Positions 46,196-53,434 of a DNA stretch of 64,000 nt are shown here, one piece after another. The stretch is taken from positions 124,001 through 188,000 of the forward strand of contig AHHB01000037.1 of the NCBI GenBank assembly GCA_000242815.2, in the 5' to 3' direction. The position numbers and the translations under genes were made by a program. How positions within the stretch are numbered: the first letter of the stretch is position 1; the number at the start of each line of letters is the position of its first letter. This DNA comes from Janthinobacterium lividum PAMC 25724. GTDB lineage: Bacteria; Pseudomonadota; Gammaproteobacteria; Burkholderiales; Burkholderiaceae_D. A model generated the notes under the pieces. The model was not told the DNA's origin. It saw only the letters and a list, made by a program, of their open reading frames with translations, and did not search any database.

Positions 46196-46975
46196 GTGCG
46201 TCCCTTGAACCGGCCCATCAGTACATGGGCGGGCCGGCGCGTCTGGCTCGTTGGCGCATCGAGCGGCATCGGCGCAGCGCTGGCAGAGCAATTGCTGCAG
46301 GCAGGCGCACGCGTGGCTGTGTCAGCACGCCGTGCCGAGCTGCTGCAAGAGGTGGCCAACGGACACCCGCAAGCCATCGTCGCACCCTTCGATATCCTGA
46401 ACCAGGATGCCTGGCGCGAACGCCACCAGGAACTGTGCGAACAGATGGGTGGCGTGGACTTGATCGTGTTCTGCGCCGCAGCCTATCAGCCGGAACGCAG
46501 CTGGGAAGTCAGGCCAGAGGGCGCAGCCCACACGCTGGCCGTGAACCTGGGCAGCGTCTACACGGGTCTGGCGGCGGTGCTGCCGACGATGCTGATGCGC
46601 GGCAGCGGCGGCATCGCCATCATCGCCAGCGTCGCCGGTTACATCGGCCTGCCCAATGCCAGCGTGTATGGCCCCAGCAAGGCCGCGCTGATCAACCTGG
46701 CGGAACTGCTTTACCTTGACCTGCAGCCGCGCGGGCTCGACGTCTACCTGATTAATCCCGGCTTCGTGCAGACACCCCTGACGGCGCAGAACACCTTCGC
46801 CATGCCTGCGCTGCAAACACCGCAGGCGGCCGCCAAGGCGATCCGGCAAGGGCTGGCGGCCGGGCAGTTCGAGATTCATTTTCCGAAGCGCTTCACGCTG
46901 GTGCTCAAGCTGCTGCGCTGGCTGCCTTACCGTTGGCGCTTCGCCGTAATCTCCCGTATCTTGCCGGCGCAATGA
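46196..46975 (+). CDS. Short-chain dehydrogenase/reductase
   Basis: The 259-residue SDR has the cofactor motif VGASSGIGAALAEQL, the catalytic Ser in IIASVAGYIG and the YxxxK pair in ASVYGPSKAAL. The missing NNAG is replaced by FCAAAYQ. GTG 46196 was chosen as start because GGGGAGG lies five bases before it; the longer frame from 46130 lacks a ribosome site. It follows cfa on the same strand with a gap of 78 bases and is probably part of the same operon. Substrate unknown; a C-terminal basic-hydrophobic helix suggests a lipid. Confidence 0.88.
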   Translation: MRPLNRPISTWAGRRVWLVGASSGIGAALAEQLLQAGARVAVSARRAELLQEVANGHPQAIVAPFDILNQDAWRERHQELCEQMGGVDLIVFCAAAYQPERSWEVRPEGAAHTLAVNLGSVYTGLAAVLPTMLMRGSGGIAIIASVAGYIGLPNASVYGPSKAALINLAELLYLDLQPRGLDVYLINPGFVQTPLTAQNTFAMPALQTPQAAAKAIRQGLAAGQFEIHFPKRFTLVLKLLRWLPYRWRFAVISRILPAQ

Positions 46976-46991
46976 ATGCTACCGAACCGCC

Positions 46992-47015
46992 GCAGGCGTG
47001 GCATGCCACGCCTGC
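46992..47015. terminator. 24-base perfect palindrome after the SDR gene
   Basis: Positions 46992-47015 form a perfect inverted repeat centred on CATG, giving a stem of about 10 bp in RNA. It has no T tract. It lies 17 bases after the SDR stop and about 190 bases before folE, so it may attenuate read-through or act as a protein site. Confidence 0.45.
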
Positions 47016-47206
47016 CCCAGACACGGTGGGACCGGCAGCCAGCATGCTGCACGGCCGCCACGCTGCGGTGCTACTATAGGCCCACCTGAAGTGGGCAAGC
47101 TTTGCCGCAGTGCTGTGTTTCAGCGTCTGCCAGCACAAGCCCGCTCTACTCGAATAAACGATACCGCGCACACTACCGCGCATTACTAACAACAAGGACT
47201 TCTATC

Positions 47207-47911
47207 ATGGATAATCAACAAATTACCTACCGTGTCGCCGGTACGCCAGCGTCAGAACGCATACGCGCCCGCTTGATGAATAACGGTGTGCGCTTCCACG
47301 CCAACGACAATATCGCCGACTACATCGAAGCGGGCGAAATGGATGAACTGCTCGACGAAGTCAGTCTGCGCATGCAGGGCGTACTGGAAAGTCTGGTAAT
47401 CGACACCGCCAACGACCATAACTCGCAAGATACGGCGCGCCGCGTCGCCAAGATGTATTTGCTCGAAGTGTTCGGCGGACGTTACATTGCACCGCCTGCC
47501 GTCACGGAATTCCCCAATGCCGCCAACCTGAACGAGCTGATGATTATCGGTCCGATCACCGTGCGCAGCGCCTGCTCGCACCATTTGTGCCCCGTCATGG
47601 GCAAGGTGTGGATCGGCGTGATGCCCAACCAGCACTCCAACCTGATCGGCCTGTCCAAATATGCACGGCTGGCGGGATGGATCATGAGCCGCCCGCAGAT
47701 CCAGGAAGAAGCCGTGGTCCAGTTGGCAGAACTGCTGCAGGAAAAGGTCAAGCCGGACGGTTTGGCCATCATCATGGAAGCCGATCACTTTTGCATGCAG
47801 TGGCGTGGCGTGAAAGACAATGATGCGCGTATGATCAATAGTGTCATGCACGGTTCTTTTCTCAAGGACGCCGCACTGCGGCGCGAGTTCCTCTCACTGA
47901 TCAAACGCTGA
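47207..47911 (+). CDS. folE: GTP cyclohydrolase I
   Basis: The 234-residue enzyme converts GTP to dihydroneopterin triphosphate, the entry to folate and pterin synthesis. Zinc ligands are seen in RSACSHHLCPVMGK (Cys123, His126) and DHFCMQWRG (Cys196). The ATG at 47207 follows AAGGA; the open frame upstream is not coding. A BLUF gene starts 22 bases after its stop, so both are probably co-transcribed. Light-controlled folE copies occur in LitR regulons and may feed the folate antenna of photolyase; no photolyase is in this window. Confidence 0.93.
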   Translation: MDNQQITYRVAGTPASERIRARLMNNGVRFHANDNIADYIEAGEMDELLDEVSLRMQGVLESLVIDTANDHNSQDTARRVAKMYLLEVFGGRYIAPPAVTEFPNAANLNELMIIGPITVRSACSHHLCPVMGKVWIGVMPNQHSNLIGLSKYARLAGWIMSRPQIQEEAVVQLAELLQEKVKPDGLAIIMEADHFCMQWRGVKDNDARMINSVMHGSFLKDAALRREFLSLIKR

Positions 47912-47933
47912 TATACCATCCAAAGGAGTTACC

Positions 47934-48359
47934 ATGCTCGTCCGCTTACTCTATGCCAGCCACGCCGCAGACACTATCGATGCTGCAACCATTGGCGCCA
48001 TACTGCAGCAATCTCGTCGCCACAATCCACCGAGCGGCATCACCGGCGTGCTATGCCACAGCGAACGGTTCTACCTGCAGCTGATCGAAGGCGGACGCGA
48101 ACAGGTCAACGTCTTGTATGCCCGCATACTCAGCGATACGCGACACCGCGGCGTAACACTGCTGCGCTACGAAGAAATTAGCCAGCGCCGCTACGCTGGC
48201 TGGGCCATGGGCCAGACCAACCTCGACAAGCTCAACCCGGGCACGGTGCTGCGCTACTCGATGCTGCCCGAGTTCGATCCGTTCGCGCTAGGCGGAGAAA
48301 GTTCGCTCTCGCTGATCGACGAGCTGATGGCTGGCGCCGCCGTCCTGGGACGGGCATAA
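47934..48359 (+). CDS. BLUF-domain blue-light receptor
   Basis: This 141-residue stand-alone BLUF protein senses blue light through non-covalent FAD. The key residues are all present: Tyr7 in RLLYAS, Asn31 in RHNPPSGITGVL, Gln49 in FYLQLIEG, and Trp90 with Met92 in YAGWAMGQ. A short C-terminal extension (about residues 100-141) has no recognisable output domain, so it should signal by protein contact. It follows folE closely behind a good ribosome site (AAAGGAG) and precedes a LitR-like regulator gene, which is a plausible partner. Confidence 0.95.
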   Translation: MLVRLLYASHAADTIDAATIGAILQQSRRHNPPSGITGVLCHSERFYLQLIEGGREQVNVLYARILSDTRHRGVTLLRYEEISQRRYAGWAMGQTNLDKLNPGTVLRYSMLPEFDPFALGGESSLSLIDELMAGAAVLGRA

Positions 48360-48804
48360 GGACGACGCTGCAGCGGCGCCCCCGCAAGCAGCGCAGTTGC
48401 GTCACCGCCGGTCTGTGCAGTCCATACCTGGTGCGCCTGCGTGCAGGGCATCAACGCAGCGCTCGCGCACTGGGGCCTGAGCATCAGATGCGTCTCGGTG
48501 TGACTTCTCAGGCCCAGACGCTACTCGTGCCGGGCTTGCACTAGCCCCTGGCGCAATCAGACGCGGTGGCGATTGCGTCGATGGTGCAGTGGTGGCAATG
48601 TGCCACCTGCCATACACGGACTCTGGCGAGCAATCAGCCGCTTGCGGCGGCTGATTGCTCACTTCTGTTGCATTTGACACCACTTCATGTGAGTCTACCC
48701 CCGCCTCGCTCGGCACTCGAACGGCGATGAACCGGATTTGTATCGCTTTCTTCGAGATGCCACCTCAATTAACAGCCAATTGCGCGATATAATTGGACAT
48801 TATA
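48360..48804. other. Intergenic region between BLUF and litR genes
   Basis: No credible gene. It holds two strong inverted repeats: CTGGGGCCTGAG at about 48469 with CTCAGGCCCAG at about 48510, and the 14-bp stem described separately. The last about 60 bases are AT-rich and should contain the litR promoter; TATAAT occurs at 48788-48793. Confidence 0.55.
48628..48660. terminator. 14-bp perfect hairpin downstream of the folE-BLUF pair
   Basis: The arms 48628-48641 and 48647-48660 pair perfectly around a 5-base loop. The sequence that follows (ACTTCTGTTG) has no solid T run. It may be a terminator for folE-BLUF or part of a stable small RNA. Confidence 0.5.
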
Positions 48805-48820
48805 GGTTCAGTATCGGTTC
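48805..48820 (+). promoter_or_regulatory. Direct-repeat operator GGTTC-N6-GGTTC before litR
   Basis: GGTTCAGTATCGGTTC ends five bases before the litR ATG. The half-sites are 11 bases apart, one helical turn. Two further copies lie at 51870 and 52421. Its place over the expected ribosome site suggests autoregulation of litR. Confidence 0.55.
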
Positions 48821-48825
48821 GTTTT

Positions 48826-49800
48826 ATGGTGCAATCTTTACTCCCTCCTCCTGCCGGCAATAGCCCGCCTGTGCTATACCGCAGCGGGGTCGCTGCCAGA
48901 CTTGCTGGCTTGCCCGTTGAAACCTTGCGCGTATGGGAGCGTCGTTACGGCATCTCCGACACCGGCCGCAGCGCGCATGGCCAGCGTTTATATTCCGAGG
49001 CTCAGGTTCGTCGGCTGCGGCTGATGAAGCAACTGGTCGACCAGGGCCATCCGATAGGCGCGCTGGCGAAGCTGCAGTTGGAACAGTTGGACCAGTTTGC
49101 ATTGGCACCGGAGCCTGGCGCGCCGGTACAGCCACTGCGCGTGGCACTGATGGGCGCGGATTTGGCGCGACGCCTGGCCGTCGGCGGGCGAGAGTTACTT
49201 GCGCTCGATATCGTCGCCAGCTTTCAACATCTGGACGATGTGGCAGCAACATGGCCTGCCACCGGCGCGCAACTGCTGCTGATGGAAATGTCGGAACTCG
49301 ATGAGCGCGCGGTGCCGACGATTTGCGCGCTGCGTCAAGCACTGGGAATGGCGGTGGTGGTGTTGTACCGCTTCGGTGCCAGCGCGACCATACGACAGTT
49401 GCGCACCCAGGGCTGCCTGGTTGCGCGCGCACCCAGCGATGTTGCGGAAATAGTGTTGTTGTGCCAAGCGGCACTGCCGGCATTGCCCTTGGCGCAAGCT
49501 CAGCTTGCGCAGCGGCGCCCGGCAGCGCCTGCCCCGCGCCGCTTCGACGATCAGGCTTTGGCGCAACTGGCGGCGGCCAGCAGTACCGTCCACTGTGAAT
49601 GCCCGCGCCATATGTCGGAAATCCTGTTGATGATCAACAGCTTCGAGCGCTACAGCGCGCAATGCGCGGTACGCAATGTGGACGACGCGCTACTGCATGA
49701 GCAGTTGGGGCAGGCCGCCGCCGCCGCCCGCATGGTCCTGGAGGACGCGCTATTGCAGCTTGCCCGGGCGGAGGGCCTGCCTTTGCCGGCGGGCCTATGA
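48826..49800 (+). CDS. MerR-family regulator, class II LitR-like
   Basis: The 324-residue regulator has an N-terminal MerR winged helix (YRSGVAARLAGLPVETLRVW, then ERRYGI, about residues 17-85). The middle domain (about 105-220) has the fold rhythm of a B12-binding domain but lacks the His-containing DxHxxG motif. The conserved C terminus includes HCECPRHMSEILLMINSFER. This architecture matches class II LitR proteins, which do not bind B12 themselves and control light-induced genes, in Pseudomonas together with a BLUF partner. A BLUF gene lies directly upstream. No ribosome site precedes ATG 48826; an in-frame TTG at 48793 is the alternative. Confidence 0.82.
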   Translation: MVQSLLPPPAGNSPPVLYRSGVAARLAGLPVETLRVWERRYGISDTGRSAHGQRLYSEAQVRRLRLMKQLVDQGHPIGALAKLQLEQLDQFALAPEPGAPVQPLRVALMGADLARRLAVGGRELLALDIVASFQHLDDVAATWPATGAQLLLMEMSELDERAVPTICALRQALGMAVVVLYRFGASATIRQLRTQGCLVARAPSDVAEIVLLCQAALPALPLAQAQLAQRRPAAPAPRRFDDQALAQLAAASSTVHCECPRHMSEILLMINSFERYSAQCAVRNVDDALLHEQLGQAAAAARMVLEDALLQLARAEGLPLPAGL

Positions 49801-50024
49801 GCGAAAAATCGTCCACTATCAGGAGCGCAAGCAGAAGCACTATGCCGCACGACAGCAGCATGAAAGCCCAGTGTGCACAGCTTCGGCTTGCGCTCGCCTT
49901 CACGTAATGGTGCCGCAAATCGCACTGAGCGGGCGCAGTTGGCGCTGACGCGAACGCAATCACACCACTCCATGGCTGCAAGGCTGACGCTGAGCAGCAT
50001 GATCAAACCACTACCAAAAATCCC

Positions 50025-51014
50025 ATGACTAACGCTTCTCATATCGCCATCATTGGCGCCGGCATCGCCGGCCTGGCCTGTGCCACGACCTTGCGCCAGG
50101 CAGGCTTGCAGGTCAGTCTGTTTGAAAAAAGTCGCGGCGCAGGCGGTCGCATGAGCACACGACGCGGTGACGGTTGGCAATGCGACCATGGCGCGCAGTA
50201 CTTCACCGCGCGCCACCCTGAATTTCGCGCCGAAGTGACGCGCTGGGAACAGGCCGGCGTGGCTGGGCAATGGCATCTGCAATTGCCCAGCACCGCTGCC
50301 GACGGCGCCAGCGGCAGCGACGACACTCCTGCGCAGCGCTTTGTCGGCATGCCGCGCATGTCCTCCATCGCCAGTTGGCTGGCTGCAGATCTGCCATTGC
50401 ACACCGGGGTTGCGATCAGTGCCTTGCAACGTGAAGACAGCGCTTGGCGCTTGCAGGCGCAAGATGCGCAGCCTCTGGCAGATCGCTATGACGCGGTAGT
50501 GCTTGCGGTGCCAGCGCCGCAAGCGGTGCCACTGCTGCGCCAGGTGGCCCCAGAGCAGGCCGCGCTGGCGGCCGGGACAACGATGGCAGGCTGCTGGGCA
50601 ATGATGCTGGAGTATGCGCAGCCGTTAGCGCTGGGCTTCAATGCCGCTTTCATCAACGCCGGTCCGCTGCGCTGGGTGGCACGCGACAGCGCCAAGCCTG
50701 GCCGTAACGGTCACGAAAGCTGGTTGTTGCATGCCAGCGCGGAATGGAGCGAGGCGCACATGGAACTCGATGGCGACAGCATTGCCGCACAACTGCTTGC
50801 CTCTTTCATCAGTATGGGCGGGCAAGTACCGCAACGCTGGAGCGTGCACCGTTGGCGCTATGCCAGTACGCCGCAGGCGCGTAACGATGTCTGCGTGTGG
50901 GAGGCAGCGCAAGGGCTGGGGATGTGCGGCGATTGGCTCAATGGCGGCACAGTGGAGGCAGCCTGGCTTAGCGGCCAGGCACTGGCGCAACGCATCATCG
51001 CCCGCCCCGCTTGA
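50025..51014 (+). CDS. FAD/NAD(P)-binding oxidoreductase, renalase-like
   Basis: The 329-residue flavoprotein opens with HIAIIGAGIAGLACATTLRQ, followed by FEKSRGAGGRMSTRR and DHGAQYFT, the pattern of bacterial renalase-like amine oxidases. The C-terminal FAD contact is GMCGDWLNGGTVEAAWLSG. It lies 224 bases after litR on the same strand; the gap contains no gene. Such proteins recur in light and singlet-oxygen regulons, but the substrate is unknown. The start has no obvious ribosome site. Confidence 0.87.
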   Translation: MTNASHIAIIGAGIAGLACATTLRQAGLQVSLFEKSRGAGGRMSTRRGDGWQCDHGAQYFTARHPEFRAEVTRWEQAGVAGQWHLQLPSTAADGASGSDDTPAQRFVGMPRMSSIASWLAADLPLHTGVAISALQREDSAWRLQAQDAQPLADRYDAVVLAVPAPQAVPLLRQVAPEQAALAAGTTMAGCWAMMLEYAQPLALGFNAAFINAGPLRWVARDSAKPGRNGHESWLLHASAEWSEAHMELDGDSIAAQLLASFISMGGQVPQRWSVHRWRYASTPQARNDVCVWEAAQGLGMCGDWLNGGTVEAAWLSGQALAQRIIARPA

Positions 51015-51043
51015 GCGGGGCGCGCGTGGCGGCGCGCTGTGTC

Positions 51044-51742
51044 CTACCAGGGCAGGCGCGTGCCGTCGTATGCCAAGAATGTACCGCTGTCAGACGGGCT
51101 GAGGGTGTTTAATACAGCGAGCATGTCGCTGGCGGCGGCCTGCGCCGGACGTCCGATAAGCTCACCGCGAAATGGCTGCGACAAGCGCGAGCTGACGGTG
51201 CCCGGATGCAGCGCCACGAGCACGCTGTGCTTCTGGCTGCGCGCCAGTTCGATGGCTGCCGTCTTGACCAACATGTTAAGCGCGGCCTTTGAAGCGCGGT
51301 AGCTATACCAGCCGCCGAGCTGGTTGTCGCCAATGCTGCCCACTTTCGCCGATAACATGGCCATGATGGCGCGCTCACCGTCGAGCAGCGGCAAGAAATG
51401 ACGCATGAGCAATGCCGGACCCATGGTGTTGGTTTGGAAAATTGTTTGCATCTGCTGATAATTGAGGTCAGCCAGGCGTTTCTCAGGCATGACAGTGCCA
51501 TCGTGCAGCATGCCAGCGGCGTTGATGATCAGGTGGAAATGCCGCCTGGAAGAAAGCTCTCTTGCGGCCTCGGCAATACTATTTTCATCGGCAAAGTCGA
51601 TGCGCGGTGTCGAATGACGATGCAGGCCGCACACAGATGCGCAGCGTGGCATGGCAGCGAGCAGGTCGACGAATGCGGCGCCGATGCCGCCCGAGGCTCC
51701 GATCACCAAGGCGTGAAACTGATCAGGAAGACTAGACATCAT
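51044..51742 (-). CDS. CsgA-like short-chain dehydrogenase
   Basis: The 232-residue SDR has HALVIGASGGIGAAFVDLL for cofactor binding, NAAGML, and the YxxxK pair in GGWYSYRASKAALNM. The Asn-containing IINAAG and LHPGTVSS segments place it with the C-factor (CsgA) group. It ends 29 bases from the end of the convergent flavoprotein gene. ATG 51742 has GGAG nine bases upstream. A GAACC-type operator lies about 130 bases before it. Confidence 0.88.
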   Translation of the reverse strand: MMSSLPDQFHALVIGASGGIGAAFVDLLAAMPRCASVCGLHRHSTPRIDFADENSIAEAARELSSRRHFHLIINAAGMLHDGTVMPEKRLADLNYQQMQTIFQTNTMGPALLMRHFLPLLDGERAIMAMLSAKVGSIGDNQLGGWYSYRASKAALNMLVKTAAIELARSQKHSVLVALHPGTVSSRLSQPFRGELIGRPAQAAASDMLAVLNTLSPSDSGTFLAYDGTRLPW

Positions 51743-51869
51743 GGCAAGTTGCTCCATTCAAGGGTGGTGGGGGTGTTGCTGTCTGGCTTGTGCCACACCG
51801 TCGCGCCTTAGCTTAGCGGCCGGCGCCAGGGGTGTCCAGCGCGTTTTGCGCCCTCCCCGCACAAAAAGC

Positions 51870-51885
51870 GGTTCATTATCGGTTC
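51870..51885. promoter_or_regulatory. Direct-repeat operator GGTTC-N6-GGTTC upstream of the CsgA-like SDR
   Basis: GGTTCATTATCGGTTC on the plus strand differs from the litR copy at one base. It lies about 130 bases upstream of the minus-strand SDR start and downstream of the DUF393 gene. A small hairpin (CAGCATG with CATGCTG, 51911-51933) lies between it and the DUF393 stop. Confidence 0.55.
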
Positions 51886-51984
51886 TAAATATCGGCATAT
51901 TGAACTACCAGCATGACCTTTTACCATGCTGATGGCCACCCCACCCAAGCTGCGCCGCGCCCAATATGAGCAACCGTGCTGACA

Positions 51985-52383
51985 CTACCGCGCCTTGTCA
52001 TTGGCGAATTTCCTGACTAGCCACTGGATGCCGGGACGCAGGCGCAAGAAGCCGCGATACAGCAACTCCAGCACCACTGGCATACCGGGCAATGAGCCCA
52101 ATTTTCCCAACCAGCGCCAGCTCGGGTATAACAACCATAGCGCAACGAAGGCCGCCGCGCCGCTGAGCATCACGCCCTCTTTCGTCCGCACATGAAAGCG
52201 GGCCATCAACTCGCTGCAACTGCACCCCGCCATTGCGGCTTGCTTGTTATTGCTGACATCGACAAAGTCGATGGCACTGACCGGCACAGCAGCTTGATAG
52301 TGGCTGATTTCCCATCGACACAGAGGGCAGGAGCCATCAAAAAAAACCGTCGTCGCGACACCGTTTTCAGCAGGTTTGGGCAT
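51985..52383 (-). CDS. DCC-family (DUF393, YuxK-like) protein
   Basis: The 132-residue protein contains the family motif FFDGSCPLCRWEISHY near residue 15, a possible thioredoxin-like CPLC redox pair. The C-terminal part is amphipathic and may touch the membrane (VALWLLYPSWRWLGKLG). Members are common beside CFA, photolyase and DUF3429 genes. ATG 52383 follows AAGAGG; the longer frame to 52410 overlaps the likely -10 region (TATATA). Confidence 0.85.
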   Translation of the reverse strand: MPKPAENGVATTVFFDGSCPLCRWEISHYQAAVPVSAIDFVDVSNNKQAAMAGCSCSELMARFHVRTKEGVMLSGAAAFVALWLLYPSWRWLGKLGSLPGMPVVLELLYRGFLRLRPGIQWLVRKFANDKAR

Positions 52384-52420
52384 AACATGACCTCTTAAAA
52401 TATATAGCACTTGTTGCGAT

Positions 52421-52436
52421 GAACCTACATTGAACC
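52421..52436 (-). promoter_or_regulatory. Direct-repeat operator upstream of the DUF393 gene
   Basis: On the minus strand this reads GGTTCAATGTAGGTTC, again with half-sites 11 bases apart. It ends 37 bases before the DUF393 ATG and just upstream of a TATATA element, so it could overlap the -35 region. A lone half-site (GGTTCATTATAG) follows at 52456 on the plus strand, facing the DUF3429 side. Confidence 0.55.
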
Positions 52437-52536
52437 ATTTTACATTAGACTATGCGGTTCATTATAGCTACAATCTGCCCATGGTTGCTCGCGCAACGAA
52501 ACATGCCGCATGGCATTAACAAGCAAAGAGGGCTGC

Positions 52537-52695
52537 ATGAACAAGCGAGAATTGAAAGCCGGTGTGAGCGGTGCGCCAATGTCGGCATGTGCGCGCGTTG
52601 CCGGCGCCAGCTCAAGGCGGGAAAAGGTCAGCCGCATGATCTGCCGCGAGGGTGCCAGCGGCGGCACCGCTAACGACATGGTACGCGCAAAATGA
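52537..52695 (+). CDS. Possible small gene coupled to DUF3429
   Basis: The 52-residue frame starts MNKRELKAGV behind AAAGAGGG and ends with a TGA that overlaps the DUF3429 ATG by four bases. This arrangement is typical of coupled genes. The product is basic and matches nothing I recognise. In related loci a short Cys-rich DUF2256 gene can occupy this place, but its motif is not seen. Only the ribosome site and overlap support it. Confidence 0.35.
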   Translation: MNKRELKAGVSGAPMSACARVAGASSRREKVSRMICREGASGGTANDMVRAK

Positions 52696-53153
52696 GCCCG
52701 GCCCGCACGCCGCGCATCGTTGCCTGCCTCGCTTACGCCGGCCTGATACCGTTCCTTGCCTTATTGGCGGCGACCTGTCTCGATACGCCACGCAGCGGCA
52801 TCTGGCAGCATTTATCACTGCAATACGGCGCTGTGATCCTCAGTTTTGTCGGTGCGCTACATTGGGGTTTCGCCATGAGCACACAGTTCATCAGTGATCG
52901 CAAGCGCAACGTCTGCTATGCCTGGAGCGTGATTCCCGCCTTGCTCGCTTGGCTGGCCTTGGCGCTTGATCCGCTTGCTGGCAGTGCCTTGCTGGCCACC
53001 GGCTTTGGCGTCCATTACTTGCAGGACTGGCGACTCTTCAGGCACGCCGGGCTGCCCGCCTGGTATCTGCCAATGCGACTGCAGTTGTCTATCGTCGCTG
53101 CAGCGAGCTTGCTGGGCACCAGCTTCGCCGGGCATTTACGCAGCATGCTGTGA
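52692..53153 (+). CDS. DUF3429 membrane protein
   Basis: The 153-residue protein has four to five hydrophobic helices. The motif SFVGALHWGFAM (about residues 51-62), preceded by YGAVIL, and the later YLQDWR identify DUF3429. The function is unknown, but the family accompanies photolyase, CFA synthase and DUF393 genes. ATG 52692 lies in the stop of the small frame upstream. Confidence 0.87.
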   Translation: MSPARTPRIVACLAYAGLIPFLALLAATCLDTPRSGIWQHLSLQYGAVILSFVGALHWGFAMSTQFISDRKRNVCYAWSVIPALLAWLALALDPLAGSALLATGFGVHYLQDWRLFRHAGLPAWYLPMRLQLSIVAAASLLGTSFAGHLRSML

Positions 53154-53434
53154 CGCACCATCAGAGCACTGGCGAGCCAGCTTTCATCCTCGACAAGCAG
53201 TCACGTCCCAAGGCTAACGCTTAGCCCCCAGGCAAGTCGCTCAGCGACTGAAGCAATCCACAATTTTTAGAACATCCGGTCTTTGCGCGCTGCGCCTGCA
53301 TTGCAAGCAGTCCGATGCAACTCACTTCAGTTCGCAGCCCTGCCTGCTCGCTACAGCCGTCGCAGCAAAGAATCACCATTTATCGGACAATAGCTGCCTT
53401 ATCGCCCCATCCGGCAACCTACATGGACACTTGC

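Noticed and set aside
48402-48716. Minus-strand frame of 104 codons between BLUF and litR
   Set aside because: It runs through two large inverted repeats, has no ribosome site and a low-complexity product.
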